NCBI GenBank assembly: GCA_035762005.1
Contig: DASTQA010000051.1
Span: 9,254-73,253, forward strand
Source of the DNA: JAIBJN01 sp035762005
Lineage (GTDB): Bacteria; Actinomycetota; Thermoleophilia; Gaiellales; Gaiellaceae
Direction of reading: 5' to 3'
DNA: 64,000 nt
A model generated the notes under the pieces. That model saw only the letters and a program-made list of their open reading frames with translations. It was not told the DNA's origin and made no database searches. The position numbers and the translations under genes were made by a program. Of the stretch, positions 8,789-16,598 are shown piece by piece (within the stretch, counting starts at the first letter, position 1; each line of letters begins with the position of its first letter).

Positions 8789-9505
8789 ATGCCCGTGAGC
8801 GTGACGGAGCGCGTCCTCCCCGAGACCCGCACGATCCCGGTCCTCGACCACGGCTTCGTGCGCCTCGACGACGCCATGGCGAGCGACCTCTCGGTCGTGA
8901 ACGCCGCCCGCGTGAGCTTCGCGCGGCGGAAGGACGAGATGGACGACTCCGACCGGGGCCTCGTCCGCTTCCTGCTCCGCGAGCGGCACGGGACGCCCTT
9001 CGAGCACAACGCCTTCCGCTTCCACGTCCGGGCGCCGATCTTCGTCGCGCGGGAGTGGTTCCGGCACCGCGTCGGCTCGTTCAACGAGTTCAGCATGCGC
9101 TACGCGAAGGCGACCGACGAGTTCTACGTCCCCGCGGCCGAGGACGTCCGCACGCAGGTCGGGAAGCCCGGTGCGTACTCCTTCGAGCCGGTGGAGCCGG
9201 AGCTCGCCGAGGCGACGCGGGAGGAGATGCGGGCGGTCTACGAGACGGCCTACGCAGCCTACGAGCACCTCGTCGGCCTCGGTGTCGCGCGCGAGCTCGC
9301 CCGGTCGGTGATCCCCGTGGGTGCCTACACCGAGTTCTTCTGGACGGTGAACGCGCGCTCGCTCATGAACTTCGTCTCCCTGCGCGCCTCGGAGACGGCC
9401 CAGCGCGAGATCCGCCGCTACGCCGACGCGTGCGAGCGCTTCCTCGCCGAGGAGATGCCCGTCACGTACCGGGCGTTCGTCGACGCCGGCCGCACGGCGC
9501 CCTAG
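8789..9505 (+). CDS. thyX: FAD-dependent thymidylate synthase ThyX
   Basis: A 238-residue flavin-dependent thymidylate synthase that makes dTMP from dUMP using methylenetetrahydrofolate, FAD and NADPH. The ThyX signature RHRxxSxNExSxR is present as RHRVGSFNEFSMRY. The substrate-binding region ARSLMNFVSLRASETAQREIR is also conserved. I start at ATG 8789; GTG 8795 is nearly as good, while longer versions would run into the divergent protease gene. The leader contains TAGACT, a possible primary-sigma -10, immediately upstream. A monofunctional ThyX is common in this lineage. Confidence 0.95.
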   Translation: MPVSVTERVLPETRTIPVLDHGFVRLDDAMASDLSVVNAARVSFARRKDEMDDSDRGLVRFLLRERHGTPFEHNAFRFHVRAPIFVAREWFRHRVGSFNEFSMRYAKATDEFYVPAAEDVRTQVGKPGAYSFEPVEPELAEATREEMRAVYETAYAAYEHLVGLGVARELARSVIPVGAYTEFFWTVNARSLMNFVSLRASETAQREIRRYADACERFLAEEMPVTYRAFVDAGRTAP

Positions 9506-9537
9506 CGTCCCGCGTCGGCGGGCGCGCGGGCCCGGGG

Positions 9538-10149
9538 CTAGGAGGCCTCGATCTCGGCCTCGAGCAGGGGCGGCGGGTGCTCCCTCGGGTGACCCGTCGA
9601 GATCGCCCAGGCGTCGAAGTCGCGGATCTCGTACGAGACCGTCATGCGGACGGTCGTCTCGCCCGCCCCGACCGAGAAGTAGCCGCAGGTCGCCTCCCAC
9701 TCGCCCTCGCGCGCGAGCCAGAGGGCGTAGAACTCGTCGTCCGGGAGCCGGGGCAGGCCCGAGACCTCGAGGACGAGCTCCATGTTCCCGCTCGCCTCGT
9801 CGCCCCGGCCGACGCGGACGACCGCCTCGGCGCCGTCTGCGCCGGCCCGGGGCTCGAAGGCGACCGCCCAGGCCTCCTCGAAGCCGTCGCCGTCGGTCCA
9901 GCGTCCGAGCCCGAAGGAGAGGGCGGCGACGAGGGCCACGAAAGCGAGGGCGACGGCGAGCCGGCGCCTCGCCGGCCGGCGGGTGGGCGCGAGGGCGACG
10001 TGGTCGACCGCCTGCGTGAGCGAGAGCGGGACCTCGTGCGGCGGGGCGGGCACGGCACGGAGAAGCGCGTCCACCTCGCGCAGGCGCTCGAGCTCCTCCG
10101 GCGGGAGGTCGTCGCCGACGAGCTCGCGGAGCTCCGGCGGCTCTCTCAC
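9538..10149 (-). CDS. anti-sigma factor with RskA-like C-terminal domain
   Basis: A 203-residue single-pass membrane protein. The cytoplasmic N-terminus (about 70 residues, ELRELVGDDLPPEELERLREVDALL) lacks the HxxxCxxC zinc motif of ZAS anti-sigma factors. A TM helix (LAVALAFVALVAALSFGLG) follows. The extracytoplasmic part resembles the RskA C-terminal domain (ELVLEVSGLPRLPDDEFYALWL). The GTG start overlaps the stop of the sigma gene (GTGA), so the pair is co-translated. It should hold the partner sigma factor inactive until an envelope signal causes release or proteolysis. Confidence 0.85.
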   Translation of the reverse strand: MREPPELRELVGDDLPPEELERLREVDALLRAVPAPPHEVPLSLTQAVDHVALAPTRRPARRRLAVALAFVALVAALSFGLGRWTDGDGFEEAWAVAFEPRAGADGAEAVVRVGRGDEASGNMELVLEVSGLPRLPDDEFYALWLAREGEWEATCGYFSVGAGETTVRMTVSYEIRDFDAWAISTGHPREHPPPLLEAEIEAS

Positions 10150-10700
10150 GCTCTCACCTCCTCGAGCAGGCCGGAAAGGCGCGAGAGGCCCGTGCGCGTT
10201 CGCGTCTTCACGGTCCCGAGCGGAACGTCGAGGTAGCTCGCGATCTCGCTCTGGGAGAGGCCGCTCCAGTACGCGAGCTCGAGCACGACGCGCTCGCGCT
10301 CGGGGAGCTGCTCGAGCGCGGCGTGGACGCGCCACGCGAGCCAGGAGCCTTCCGCCTGCTCGGCGGGGCCGGCCTCGTCGGCCGCCTCCTCCGGCGCCTC
10401 GACGACAGGCTCGCGCCGCTGGCGGGCGCGGTCGATGATCGCGTGGCGGGCGATCGCGTAGAGCCAGGCGGAGGCGGAGCCGCGCTCGGGACGGTAGCTC
10501 CGCGCCGAGCGCCAGACGGCCGCGAAGGTCTCCTGCGCCGCCTCCTCCGCGCGGCCGTTGTCGCCGAGCTGCCGGAGCGCCATCGCGAGCACGGGCCGGG
10601 CGAAGCGTCGGTAGAGCTCCGTGAACGCGTCCCGGTCCCCCCCGGCGACGCGTTGGATGAGGTGCGAGTCGCTCTCGGCGGTCGCCACTGCCGCAGACAT
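10146..10700 (-). CDS. ECF RNA polymerase sigma factor (SigK-like)
   Basis: A 184-residue extracytoplasmic-function sigma factor. Region 2 is visible from about residue 20 to 90 (AFTELYRRFARPVLAMALR, ASAWLYAIARHAIIDRAR). Region 4 is at about 125-180 (LPERERVVLELAYWSGLSQSEIA, GTVKTRTRTGLSRL). ATG 10700 is the start. Downstream, its stop overlaps the anti-sigma gene. A GGAAAC...CGTATC pair upstream could be its own ECF promoter, consistent with autoregulation. The SigK/RskA-type pairing is inferred from the partner. Confidence 0.9.
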   Translation of the reverse strand: MSAAVATAESDSHLIQRVAGGDRDAFTELYRRFARPVLAMALRQLGDNGRAEEAAQETFAAVWRSARSYRPERGSASAWLYAIARHAIIDRARQRREPVVEAPEEAADEAGPAEQAEGSWLAWRVHAALEQLPERERVVLELAYWSGLSQSEIASYLDVPLGTVKTRTRTGLSRLSGLLEEVRA

Positions 10701-10710
10701 ACCGATACCG

Positions 10711-10740
10711 GATACGAAACTCAAGCCCGAAGCGGTTTCC
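10711..10740 (-). promoter_or_regulatory. candidate ECF-type autoregulatory promoter
   Basis: Read on the minus strand, GGAAAC (near 10740) and CGTATC (near 10711) are separated by 18 bases, close to the -35/-10 layout of ECF promoters. The predicted transcript start falls within a few bases of the sigma-factor ATG, implying a leaderless message. The match is short, so this is tentative. Confidence 0.35.
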
Positions 10741-10743
10741 GCC

Positions 10744-11397
10744 TCAGCGCAGGAGGCGCCCGCCGTCGACGACGAGCGACGTGCCGGTGACGAACGGCGC
10801 CCGCACGAGGTAGGCGACCGCCTCGGCGACGTCGGCCGGGGAGCCGAGGCGCCCGAGAAGCGTCTCGGCCGCGCGGCGCTGCTCCTGGCCGGGGAGGACC
10901 GCAACCGGCCCGGGCGCGACGCCGCAGACCCGGACGTCGGGGGCGAGCGCCTTCGCGAGGACACGCGTGAGCATCGCCTGGGCCGCCTTCGCGGCGCAGT
11001 GCGGGGCGAACGAGGGCCACGCCTGGTAGGCGGCGACGTCCTCGACGAGGACGAGGAGCCCGAGCGTGGACGCGCGCAGGTGCGGCGCGGCCGCCTGCGC
11101 GAGGAAGAAGCTCCCCTTGGCGGTGGCGCCGAAGGCTGCGTCCCAGTCCTCCTCGAGGACGTCCTCGACGGGGCGGGGGACGAAGCCGTCGGAGGCCGCG
11201 TGCACGACCAGGTCGAGGCCGCCGAGCTCGGCGACCGTCCGTTCGACGAGCGTCCGCGCGCCTGCGGCCGCGGCGAGATCGCCGTCGGCGCGGCCGGCCG
11301 CGAGGACACGGAAGCCGTCCGCCTCGAGCCGGGCGGCGACCGCCCGACCGACCCGTCCCGTACCGCCGGTGACGAGAGCAGCTCGGAGTGGCGCCAT
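10744..11397 (-). CDS. short-chain dehydrogenase/reductase-like protein with altered active site
   Basis: A 217-residue Rossmann-fold SDR. The nucleotide motif TGGTGRVGRA is intact, as is the C-terminal VTGTSLVVDGG. The catalytic Tyr-x-x-x-Lys position reads HCAAK, with His in place of Tyr. The usual Ser region reads LLVLVEDVAAYQ, with no Ser at the expected place. It resembles pteridine-reductase-like SDRs (RVLAKALAPDVRVCGVAPGPV). It may be a poor enzyme, a binding protein, or may use a relocated acid. The ATG is 50 bases from the divergent SOD gene. Confidence 0.85.
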   Translation of the reverse strand: MAPLRAALVTGGTGRVGRAVAARLEADGFRVLAAGRADGDLAAAAGARTLVERTVAELGGLDLVVHAASDGFVPRPVEDVLEEDWDAAFGATAKGSFFLAQAAAPHLRASTLGLLVLVEDVAAYQAWPSFAPHCAAKAAQAMLTRVLAKALAPDVRVCGVAPGPVAVLPGQEQRRAAETLLGRLGSPADVAEAVAYLVRAPFVTGTSLVVDGGRLLR

Positions 11398-11446
11398 CCG
11401 GGTAACGATAAGCTGCCGCCCGCGAAACCGAGACGGAAAGGGTGAC

Positions 11447-12067
11447 ATGGCGACCTTGGCGTTCAACCGGGAGGAGATCGCGGCGCGCGAGCTCAGGCCC
11501 GTGCTCCTCGAGATGGACGGGATCTCCCGCGCGTCGGTGGAGGCGCACTACAAGCTCTACGAGGGGTACGTCGCGAAGCGGAACGAGATCCTCGCCCGGC
11601 TCGGCGAGATCGACGTCGCCGCCGCCAACCAGGTCTACTCCGAGGTGCGCGCGCTCAAGGTCGAGCTGTCGTTCGCAATCGGCGGCGTCAAGAACCACGA
11701 GGTCTACTTCGACCACCTCGGCGGCGGCGGCGGGGCGCCCGACGGCGCCGTCGGAGCGCTCATCGAGCGGGACTTCGGCAGCGCCGCCGACTGGGCCGCC
11801 GACCTGAAGGCGACCGGCATGGCCGGCCGCGGCTGGGCCTGGACCGCCTACGACTGGGACGAGGAGCGCCTCTTCAACTACGTCGGCGACGCGCAGAACA
11901 CGTTCCCGATCTGGAACGCGACGCCGCTCGTCGCGCTCGACGTCTACGAGCACGCCTACTTCCTCGACTACCAGACCGACCGCGCCTCCTACATCGACGC
12001 GTTCTTCGGCAACCTCGACTGGGGCGTCGTGAACGACTGGGTCGCCCGCTACGGGATCCCGATGTGA
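11447..12067 (+). CDS. sod: Fe/Mn superoxide dismutase
   Basis: A 206-residue superoxide dismutase that converts superoxide to H2O2 and O2. The expected metal ligands can be placed: a His in EAHYKLYEGYV, a His in KNHEVYFDHLGG, and Asp and His in ALDVYEHAYFLDY. MAGRGWAWTAYD and the following Gln in GDAQN fit the family. Length matches typical bacterial Fe/Mn-SODs. The metal cannot be decided from these motifs alone. The stop overlaps the GTG of plsY (GTGA). An AAAGGGTGAC sequence precedes the ATG. Confidence 0.92.
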   Translation: MATLAFNREEIAARELRPVLLEMDGISRASVEAHYKLYEGYVAKRNEILARLGEIDVAAANQVYSEVRALKVELSFAIGGVKNHEVYFDHLGGGGGAPDGAVGALIERDFGSAADWAADLKATGMAGRGWAWTAYDWDEERLFNYVGDAQNTFPIWNATPLVALDVYEHAYFLDYQTDRASYIDAFFGNLDWGVVNDWVARYGIPM

Positions 12068-12699
12068 CGGACGCGCTCCTGGTCGCCGCCGGCTACGTCC
12101 TCGGCAGCATGCCGTGGGGCTACTGGCTCCCCCGCCTGCTCCGGGGCGTGGACGTGAGGACGCTGGGGAGCGGGAACGCCGGCGCGACGAACGTCTGGCG
12201 CACGCTCGGCTTCAAGCTCGGGCTCGTCGTCGCGCTCCTCGACGTCGCGAAGGGGGCGGCCGCCGCGCTCCTCGGCCTCTGGCTCGGCGGCGACCTCGTC
12301 GCCGTGCTCGCCGGCGTCGCCGCCATGGTCGGGCACTGGCGGCCGCTCTTCCTGCGCTTCGCCAAGGGAGGCAAGACGGTCGCCACGACCGGCGGGGTCG
12401 CGCTCGCGCTGGCCGTCCTCCCGGCGCTCGCGGCGGCCGGCACCTGGATCCTCGTCTTCCTGCCGACCCGCTACGCCTCGGTCGCCTCGCTCGTGGCGGC
12501 CGCGTCGCTCCCGCTCTACGCCTTCCTCTTCGGGGCCTCCTGGCCGGTCCTCGCCTTCACCTCGGGCGCCGCCGTCGCCATCCTCGTCCTCCATCGGGGG
12601 AACATCCGCCGGCTGCTCGCCGGCGAGGAGAACCGGATCGCGCTCCGGCGCCCGCGTGCGGAGCCGACTGGCTCGCCGCTGCAGTCGAACCGCGCCTGA
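12064..12699 (+). CDS. plsY: acyl-phosphate:glycerol-3-phosphate acyltransferase PlsY
   Basis: A 211-residue polytopic membrane enzyme that acylates glycerol-3-phosphate from acyl-phosphate, the first step of phospholipid synthesis. The three PlsY motifs are recognisable: GSGNAGATNVWRTLG near residue 37, FAKGGKTVATTGG near 98, and LHRGNIRRLLAGEENRI near 178. There are five hydrophobic segments. It is translationally coupled to the SOD gene. About 20 residues after the last motif are Arg/Pro-rich and probably not structured. Confidence 0.95.
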   Translation: MTDALLVAAGYVLGSMPWGYWLPRLLRGVDVRTLGSGNAGATNVWRTLGFKLGLVVALLDVAKGAAAALLGLWLGGDLVAVLAGVAAMVGHWRPLFLRFAKGGKTVATTGGVALALAVLPALAAAGTWILVFLPTRYASVASLVAAASLPLYAFLFGASWPVLAFTSGAAVAILVLHRGNIRRLLAGEENRIALRRPRAEPTGSPLQSNRA

Positions 12700-12807
12700 C
12701 GCAGGAGCTCCTGGCGAGCGCCTCCGCCTGCCGCGCGCGCGCCCGGCGCGTGACGGAACCGTCGCAGCCGCCCCGCCGGGCCCGCACTACCCCGCCCGCG
12801 CGGCCAA

Positions 12808-12822
12808 GTGACACCGTGTCAC
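12808..12822. promoter_or_regulatory. operator-like palindrome GTGACAC-C-GTGTCAC
   Basis: A perfect 7-bp inverted repeat around one base. It lies between the 3' ends of plsY and folE2, where no promoter is expected. It resembles TetR/GntR-type operators. There is no T-run, so it is not a typical terminator. Confidence 0.4.
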
Positions 12823-12923
12823 GTGGCTCGGGCGCCGCGGAGAGGACGGCCCCGGCTCGCCCGGGGGCGCGCTCCCGCGGGTTCCGCGGCGGCGCGGGTC
12901 GAAGCGCCTGCCGGGCTCTGGGG

Positions 12924-13898
12924 CTAGACGGCCCGGAGCCAGTCGCGGAGATCGGTGTGGCGGGGCGAGTGCCCGCCGTTCGCGAGCTCGCCGCGCAGCT
13001 CGCCCACGGTCCCGAAGCGCTCGGCGAGCACGTCGTGGTTGTGGATCGTCTCGAAGTTGACCTGACGCGCGAGGAGGAAGTCGTCCTCGCCGAGCTCGGC
13101 GTAGGCCTCGAGAGCTGCCTTCACCATGAGCCGGACGGAGTCCTCGACGAACCGTGGCTGGAGATGGGCGTGCTCGACGACGAAGAGCTCGTCCGGGCGC
13201 TTGAGGAGCTCGTAGATCGGGGAGCTCATCGACGCCTCGACGAGGGCGACGAGGTCCTCGGCGTCGAGGCGGAGGTCGGTGCCGAGGTAGAGCGTCCCGC
13301 GCCCGCGCTGGTTGTGCGTCGCCAGGGGGACGAGCTCGAGGATCCGCTCGACGTCGCCCGCGTCGAAGCCGGCCTCGCCGAGCCGCTCGGCGGCCCGTCC
13401 GCGCACGAGCCCCTGGGCGCAGGGGCAGGCGTTGATCCCGGTCGCCTCGACGCCCACGACCCGGCGGGAGGCCGCCGGCGACGCCGCCGCGAGGCCGAGG
13501 AGGGTGACGAGCTCCTGCGTGCGGAGGCCCGTGACCGGCGTGGAGCGCTCGATCGGGTAGCGCGCGGCGATGCGGACCTCGGCGCGGAGCGCCCCCTGGC
13601 GCTCGACGACGTGGCGGGCCACGTGCTCGGCCAGCCGCTCGACCAGGAGCATCTCGCCGATGACGACCTCGTCGATCGCCTCCTCGAAGACCTCGGGGAA
13701 GCGGGACATGTGGACGCCCTTCTGCGCCGGGTCGACGTCGACGAAGCAGTCGATCTCGGCGGAGACGAGCGCGTCGCGGCCGGCGTGCTGCATGCGGACC
13801 GCCTTCTGGACGCCGGTGACGCCGGCGCGGGAGAGCCCGATGCGAACCTCCGGCGCGGAGGCCTGCAGGTCGGCCGTCGCGGCTAGTCTCCCGTCCAC
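12924..13898 (-). CDS. folE2: GTP cyclohydrolase FolE2 (type IB)
   Basis: A 324-residue GTP cyclohydrolase IB that converts GTP to dihydroneopterin triphosphate at the head of the folate pathway. The metal-binding cysteine motif GINACPCAQ is intact. Other family segments are RAGVTGVQKAV near the N-terminus, FVDVDPAQKGVHMSRF, and ARQVNFETIHNHDVLAER near the C-terminus. The GTG at 13898 is only 26 bases from the start of the divergent kinase-like gene. With ThyX in the same region, this supports a folate/thymidylate neighbourhood. Confidence 0.94.
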   Translation of the reverse strand: MDGRLAATADLQASAPEVRIGLSRAGVTGVQKAVRMQHAGRDALVSAEIDCFVDVDPAQKGVHMSRFPEVFEEAIDEVVIGEMLLVERLAEHVARHVVERQGALRAEVRIAARYPIERSTPVTGLRTQELVTLLGLAAASPAASRRVVGVEATGINACPCAQGLVRGRAAERLGEAGFDAGDVERILELVPLATHNQRGRGTLYLGTDLRLDAEDLVALVEASMSSPIYELLKRPDELFVVEHAHLQPRFVEDSVRLMVKAALEAYAELGEDDFLLARQVNFETIHNHDVLAERFGTVGELRGELANGGHSPRHTDLRDWLRAV

Positions 13899-13924
13899 CC
13901 GGCGAAACGTAGCAGCCCGTCGAC

Positions 13925-14512
13925 GTGACCCAGGATCGCGATTTCCCCCAGCTCGTCTCGGTCGCCTGCCACGACCTCTCGACGCCGCTCGCGACGGTCT
14001 ACGGCTTCGCCCGCACGCTCGAGCAGCTGGAGCTCGACGGGCCGGCCGCGGGCTACGTCGAGATCATCGAGCAGGCCTCGGAGCAGATCAAGGAGCTCGT
14101 CGAGCAGCTCCGCATCGTCGCGCAGGTCGAGGCCGGCCGCTACGACCCCGTTCTCGTCGAGATGGACTCGCTCGCGCTCGCGCAGGCAGCCGCCGAGTCG
14201 CTCGCCGAGGGACGGGTCACCGCCTCCGGCGAGGGCGACGTCGTGCGGGTCGAGCCCCGGGCGGCCACCCGAGCCGTGGCCCAGCTCGCCCGCGCCGCCT
14301 CGCGACACGGGGGGCACGACACGGTCAGCCTGGACGTGCGGGGAGCGGAGCTCGCCGTCTCGCCGCTCAGCCCCACGGCCGAGCCGGTCGTGCTCGGGGA
14401 GCAGCTGCTCGAGCTTGGCGCCGCGGCGGGGGGCGTCGTCATCCGCGCCCTGGGCGGGTCGCTCGCCGTCGAGGACGGACGGCTGCTGATCCGCCTGCCT
14501 ACCCCATCCTGA
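13925..14512 (+). CDS. degenerate histidine-kinase-like protein
   Basis: A 195-residue protein. Residues 1-75 form a HisKA dimerisation domain with the phospho-acceptor box ACHDLSTPLATVYGFART and a second helix IEQASEQIKELVEQLRIVAQVEAG. The rest is shaped like a HATPase domain (ending GGSLAVEDGRLLIRLP). The N-box is eroded (AATRAVAQLARAASRHGG) and the G1/F/G2 glycine motifs are missing. It may act as a phosphotransfer or dimerisation scaffold rather than an active kinase. No sensor domain, membrane segment or response regulator is adjacent. Confidence 0.75.
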   Translation: MTQDRDFPQLVSVACHDLSTPLATVYGFARTLEQLELDGPAAGYVEIIEQASEQIKELVEQLRIVAQVEAGRYDPVLVEMDSLALAQAAAESLAEGRVTASGEGDVVRVEPRAATRAVAQLARAASRHGGHDTVSLDVRGAELAVSPLSPTAEPVVLGEQLLELGAAAGGVVIRALGGSLAVEDGRLLIRLPTPS

Positions 14513-15149
14513 GCGGATCGACGAAGACGTCGTCGATCTGCCACCTCGCGCCCAGGCCGACCGGACTGAACCGGAATGCGACCGACGCCTTCCCGCCGGA
14601 AAGAGCACCGGTCACGTTGAGCAGGGCCAGGCCGGGGAGCGAGGGATGCCAGGTCGAGCCGCCCGTGTGGATTCCCGCCGGGAGGCGGAGCACCGTGCGG
14701 CCGGCCGAGTCGAGCAGGAGGACGTCGACCCGGAGGCTCGAGAGCGCGACGAGGCCCCGGTTCCGCGCGAAGTAGCGGACGGTGGGGTCGAGCGTCTCGA
14801 CGCAGACGGGCGGCGTCGTGGCGCTGCTGCCGCTCGGGAGGTAGAGCGACCGCGAGCCGGGGCCGCCGGCCTTCCAGGGCTCGTTACCGCTGACGACCTT
14901 CGCGCCGCCGCGCAGCGCCCAGCCGGACGTCCCGGGCTCGAAGCCGCCGCCGGGCGCGAGCGTGTAGTGCATGGGGTCGAGCCAGCGAAGGAACGGCTGC
15001 GCGAGCTCGCGCTCGCCGCAGGCGCCGCCCAGCAAGGCCGCCTCGGCCGAACCCGTGACGGCCGCGAACGCCGCCGCCGTCGCGCCGAGTACCGCAAATC
15101 TGATCCGCAGACGCCGCAGTGCCACAGGTCCCTCCGATTGCCGCTTCAT
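14499..15149 (-). CDS. secreted protein of unknown function
   Basis: A 216-residue exported protein with a signal peptide (FAVLGATAAAFAAVTGSAEA) after an ATG at 15149. The mature domain (EPGTSGWALRGGAKVVSGNEPW, FRFSPVGLGARWQIDDVFVDP) looks like a jelly-roll or carbohydrate-binding-like sandwich; two early and one later cysteines are present. Its 3' end overlaps the 3' end of the kinase-like gene by 14 bases. I do not know the ligand. Confidence 0.78.
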   Translation of the reverse strand: MKRQSEGPVALRRLRIRFAVLGATAAAFAAVTGSAEAALLGGACGERELAQPFLRWLDPMHYTLAPGGGFEPGTSGWALRGGAKVVSGNEPWKAGGPGSRSLYLPSGSSATTPPVCVETLDPTVRYFARNRGLVALSSLRVDVLLLDSAGRTVLRLPAGIHTGGSTWHPSLPGLALLNVTGALSGGKASVAFRFSPVGLGARWQIDDVFVDPLRMG

Positions 15150-15210
15150 CCGAGTGTGCGCACGGACCCGCGGGCATGCCATCCCCCCACCGGGTGAGGG
15201 TCGCCGCGCG

Positions 15211-15238
15211 TCAAGCCCCCGTCCCGCGGCGCCGATAG
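15211..15238 (+). promoter_or_regulatory. sigma-28-like promoter of the HD-GYP gene
   Basis: TCAAG at 15211-15215, a 15-base spacer, then GCCGATAG at 15231-15238, ten bases before the ATG at 15249. The layout matches FliA/SigD/WhiG-class promoters and the other sites in this window. Confidence 0.6.
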
Positions 15239-15248
15239 GCGAGGGGAA

Positions 15249-16598
15249 ATGGCCGAATCCGGCGTCGCACTGGCAGGCCCCGTCTCGGCGCTCGAGCTCG
15301 AGGAGGACGGCAACGCGCTCATCGAGGAGCGCCGCGCCCGCGCGCCGCGCCCGCTCGCCGCCCGGGACTCGCTCGTCACGAGCGCGAGCGCGGTCGTCTT
15401 CCTGGCCGCCGCGCTCCTGTTGCAACTCGCCTTCGAGAGCGCCCGCAGCCCCTCGCCGGAGCTCTACGCGCTCCTCGTCGTCGCCTACGCGATCGCGTCG
15501 AGGGTCGAGTTCGAGATCGGGATCGGCTGGGCGATCTCGACCCAGCTCGTGTTCGTGCCCATGCTCTTCCTCCTTCCGCCGGGGGCGGTGCCGATCTGCG
15601 TCGCCGCCGGCCTTCTCCTCGGCAACGCAGTCGGCTACGTGCGCCGGAAGGAGCACCTCGAGCGGGCGCTCGTCGCCGTCGCGAGCTCCTGGCACGCGCT
15701 CGGCGCGGCGCTCGTCCTCGCGCTCGCCGGCGAGCCGGACCCGACGTGGTCCGCCTGGCCGGTCCTGCTGCTCGCGCTCTCCGCCCAGCTCGCCTTCGAC
15801 TTCGCGGGCTCGGCCGCGCGTGCCGGGCTCGTCCTCGGTCTCCGCCCGGGCTCGCAGCTGCGCATGATGGCCTGGGTCTGGGGCGTCGACGCGGCGCTCT
15901 CGCCGCTCGCCTTCCTCATCGCCATGGTCGCCCTCGACGCTCCCGCGGCCCTGCTCGCCGTCGTCCCGCTGCTCGCCCTGCTCGCGTTCCTCGCGCAGGA
16001 GCGCCGCCGCCGCATCGACTACGCGCTCGAACTCGGCCATGCGTACCGCGGCACGGCCTTCCTCCTCGGCGACGTGATCGAGGCGGACGACGCCTACACG
16101 GGCAGTCACAGCCGCGAGGTCGTCGAGCTCGCCCTCGCCGTCGCGGCCGAGCTTCGCCTCGACGCCGCCGCGCAGCGCGCCGCCGAGCTCACCGCGCTCC
16201 TCCACGACGTCGGCAAGATCCGCATCCCCCCGGAGATTCTCTCGAAGCCCGGAAAGCTGACCGACGAGGAGTGGGCGGTGATGAAGACGCACACGCTCGA
16301 GGGCGAGCGGATGCTGGAGCAGGTCGGCGGGCTCCTCGGCCGCGTCGGGCACCTCGTCCGCTCCTGTCACGAGCGCTGGGACGGGGCGGGCTACCCTGAC
16401 GGGCTGGCGGGCGAGACGATCCCGCTCGTGGCCCGGATCGTCTGCGCCTGCGACGCCTACAACGCGATGACGACCGACCGCCCCTACCGGGCGGCACGGT
16501 CCTCCGCCGAGGCGCTCGCCGAGCTGGAGCGCTGCGCGGGCACGCACTTCGACCCGGCGGTCGTTGCGGCGCTCGGTGGCGTTCTCGCCCGCGGCTAG
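15249..16598 (+). CDS. membrane HD-GYP domain protein, probable c-di-GMP phosphodiesterase
   Basis: A 449-residue protein. Residues 45-250 contain about seven hydrophobic helices, a MASE-like membrane sensor. Residues 270-449 are an HD-GYP domain with HD at 319-320 (LLHDVGKIRIPPEIL), the HExxDGxGYP motif near 374-383 (HERWDGAGYP), and CDAYNAMTTDRPYR. All expected metal ligands appear present, so it should hydrolyse c-di-GMP. The promoter resembles those of the pilus genes, which suggests co-regulation with pilus biogenesis. Its TAG shares a CTAG with the convergent glycosylase gene. Confidence 0.92.
   Translation: MAESGVALAGPVSALELEEDGNALIEERRARAPRPLAARDSLVTSASAVVFLAAALLLQLAFESARSPSPELYALLVVAYAIASRVEFEIGIGWAISTQLVFVPMLFLLPPGAVPICVAAGLLLGNAVGYVRRKEHLERALVAVASSWHALGAALVLALAGEPDPTWSAWPVLLLALSAQLAFDFAGSAARAGLVLGLRPGSQLRMMAWVWGVDAALSPLAFLIAMVALDAPAALLAVVPLLALLAFLAQERRRRIDYALELGHAYRGTAFLLGDVIEADDAYTGSHSREVVELALAVAAELRLDAAAQRAAELTALLHDVGKIRIPPEILSKPGKLTDEEWAVMKTHTLEGERMLEQVGGLLGRVGHLVRSCHERWDGAGYPDGLAGETIPLVARIVCACDAYNAMTTDRPYRAARSSAEALAELERCAGTHFDPAVVAALGGVLARG

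Noticed and set aside
10700..10712. ACCGATACC on the plus strand near the ECF sigma start as a GCCGATA-type promoter
   Set aside because: The orientation is wrong for the sigma gene, and there is no plus-strand gene to serve. An ECF-type site fits better.
12808..12822. Palindrome read as a rho-independent terminator for plsY or folE2
   Set aside because: No T-run on either strand, and the one-base loop is not sterically plausible as an RNA hairpin.
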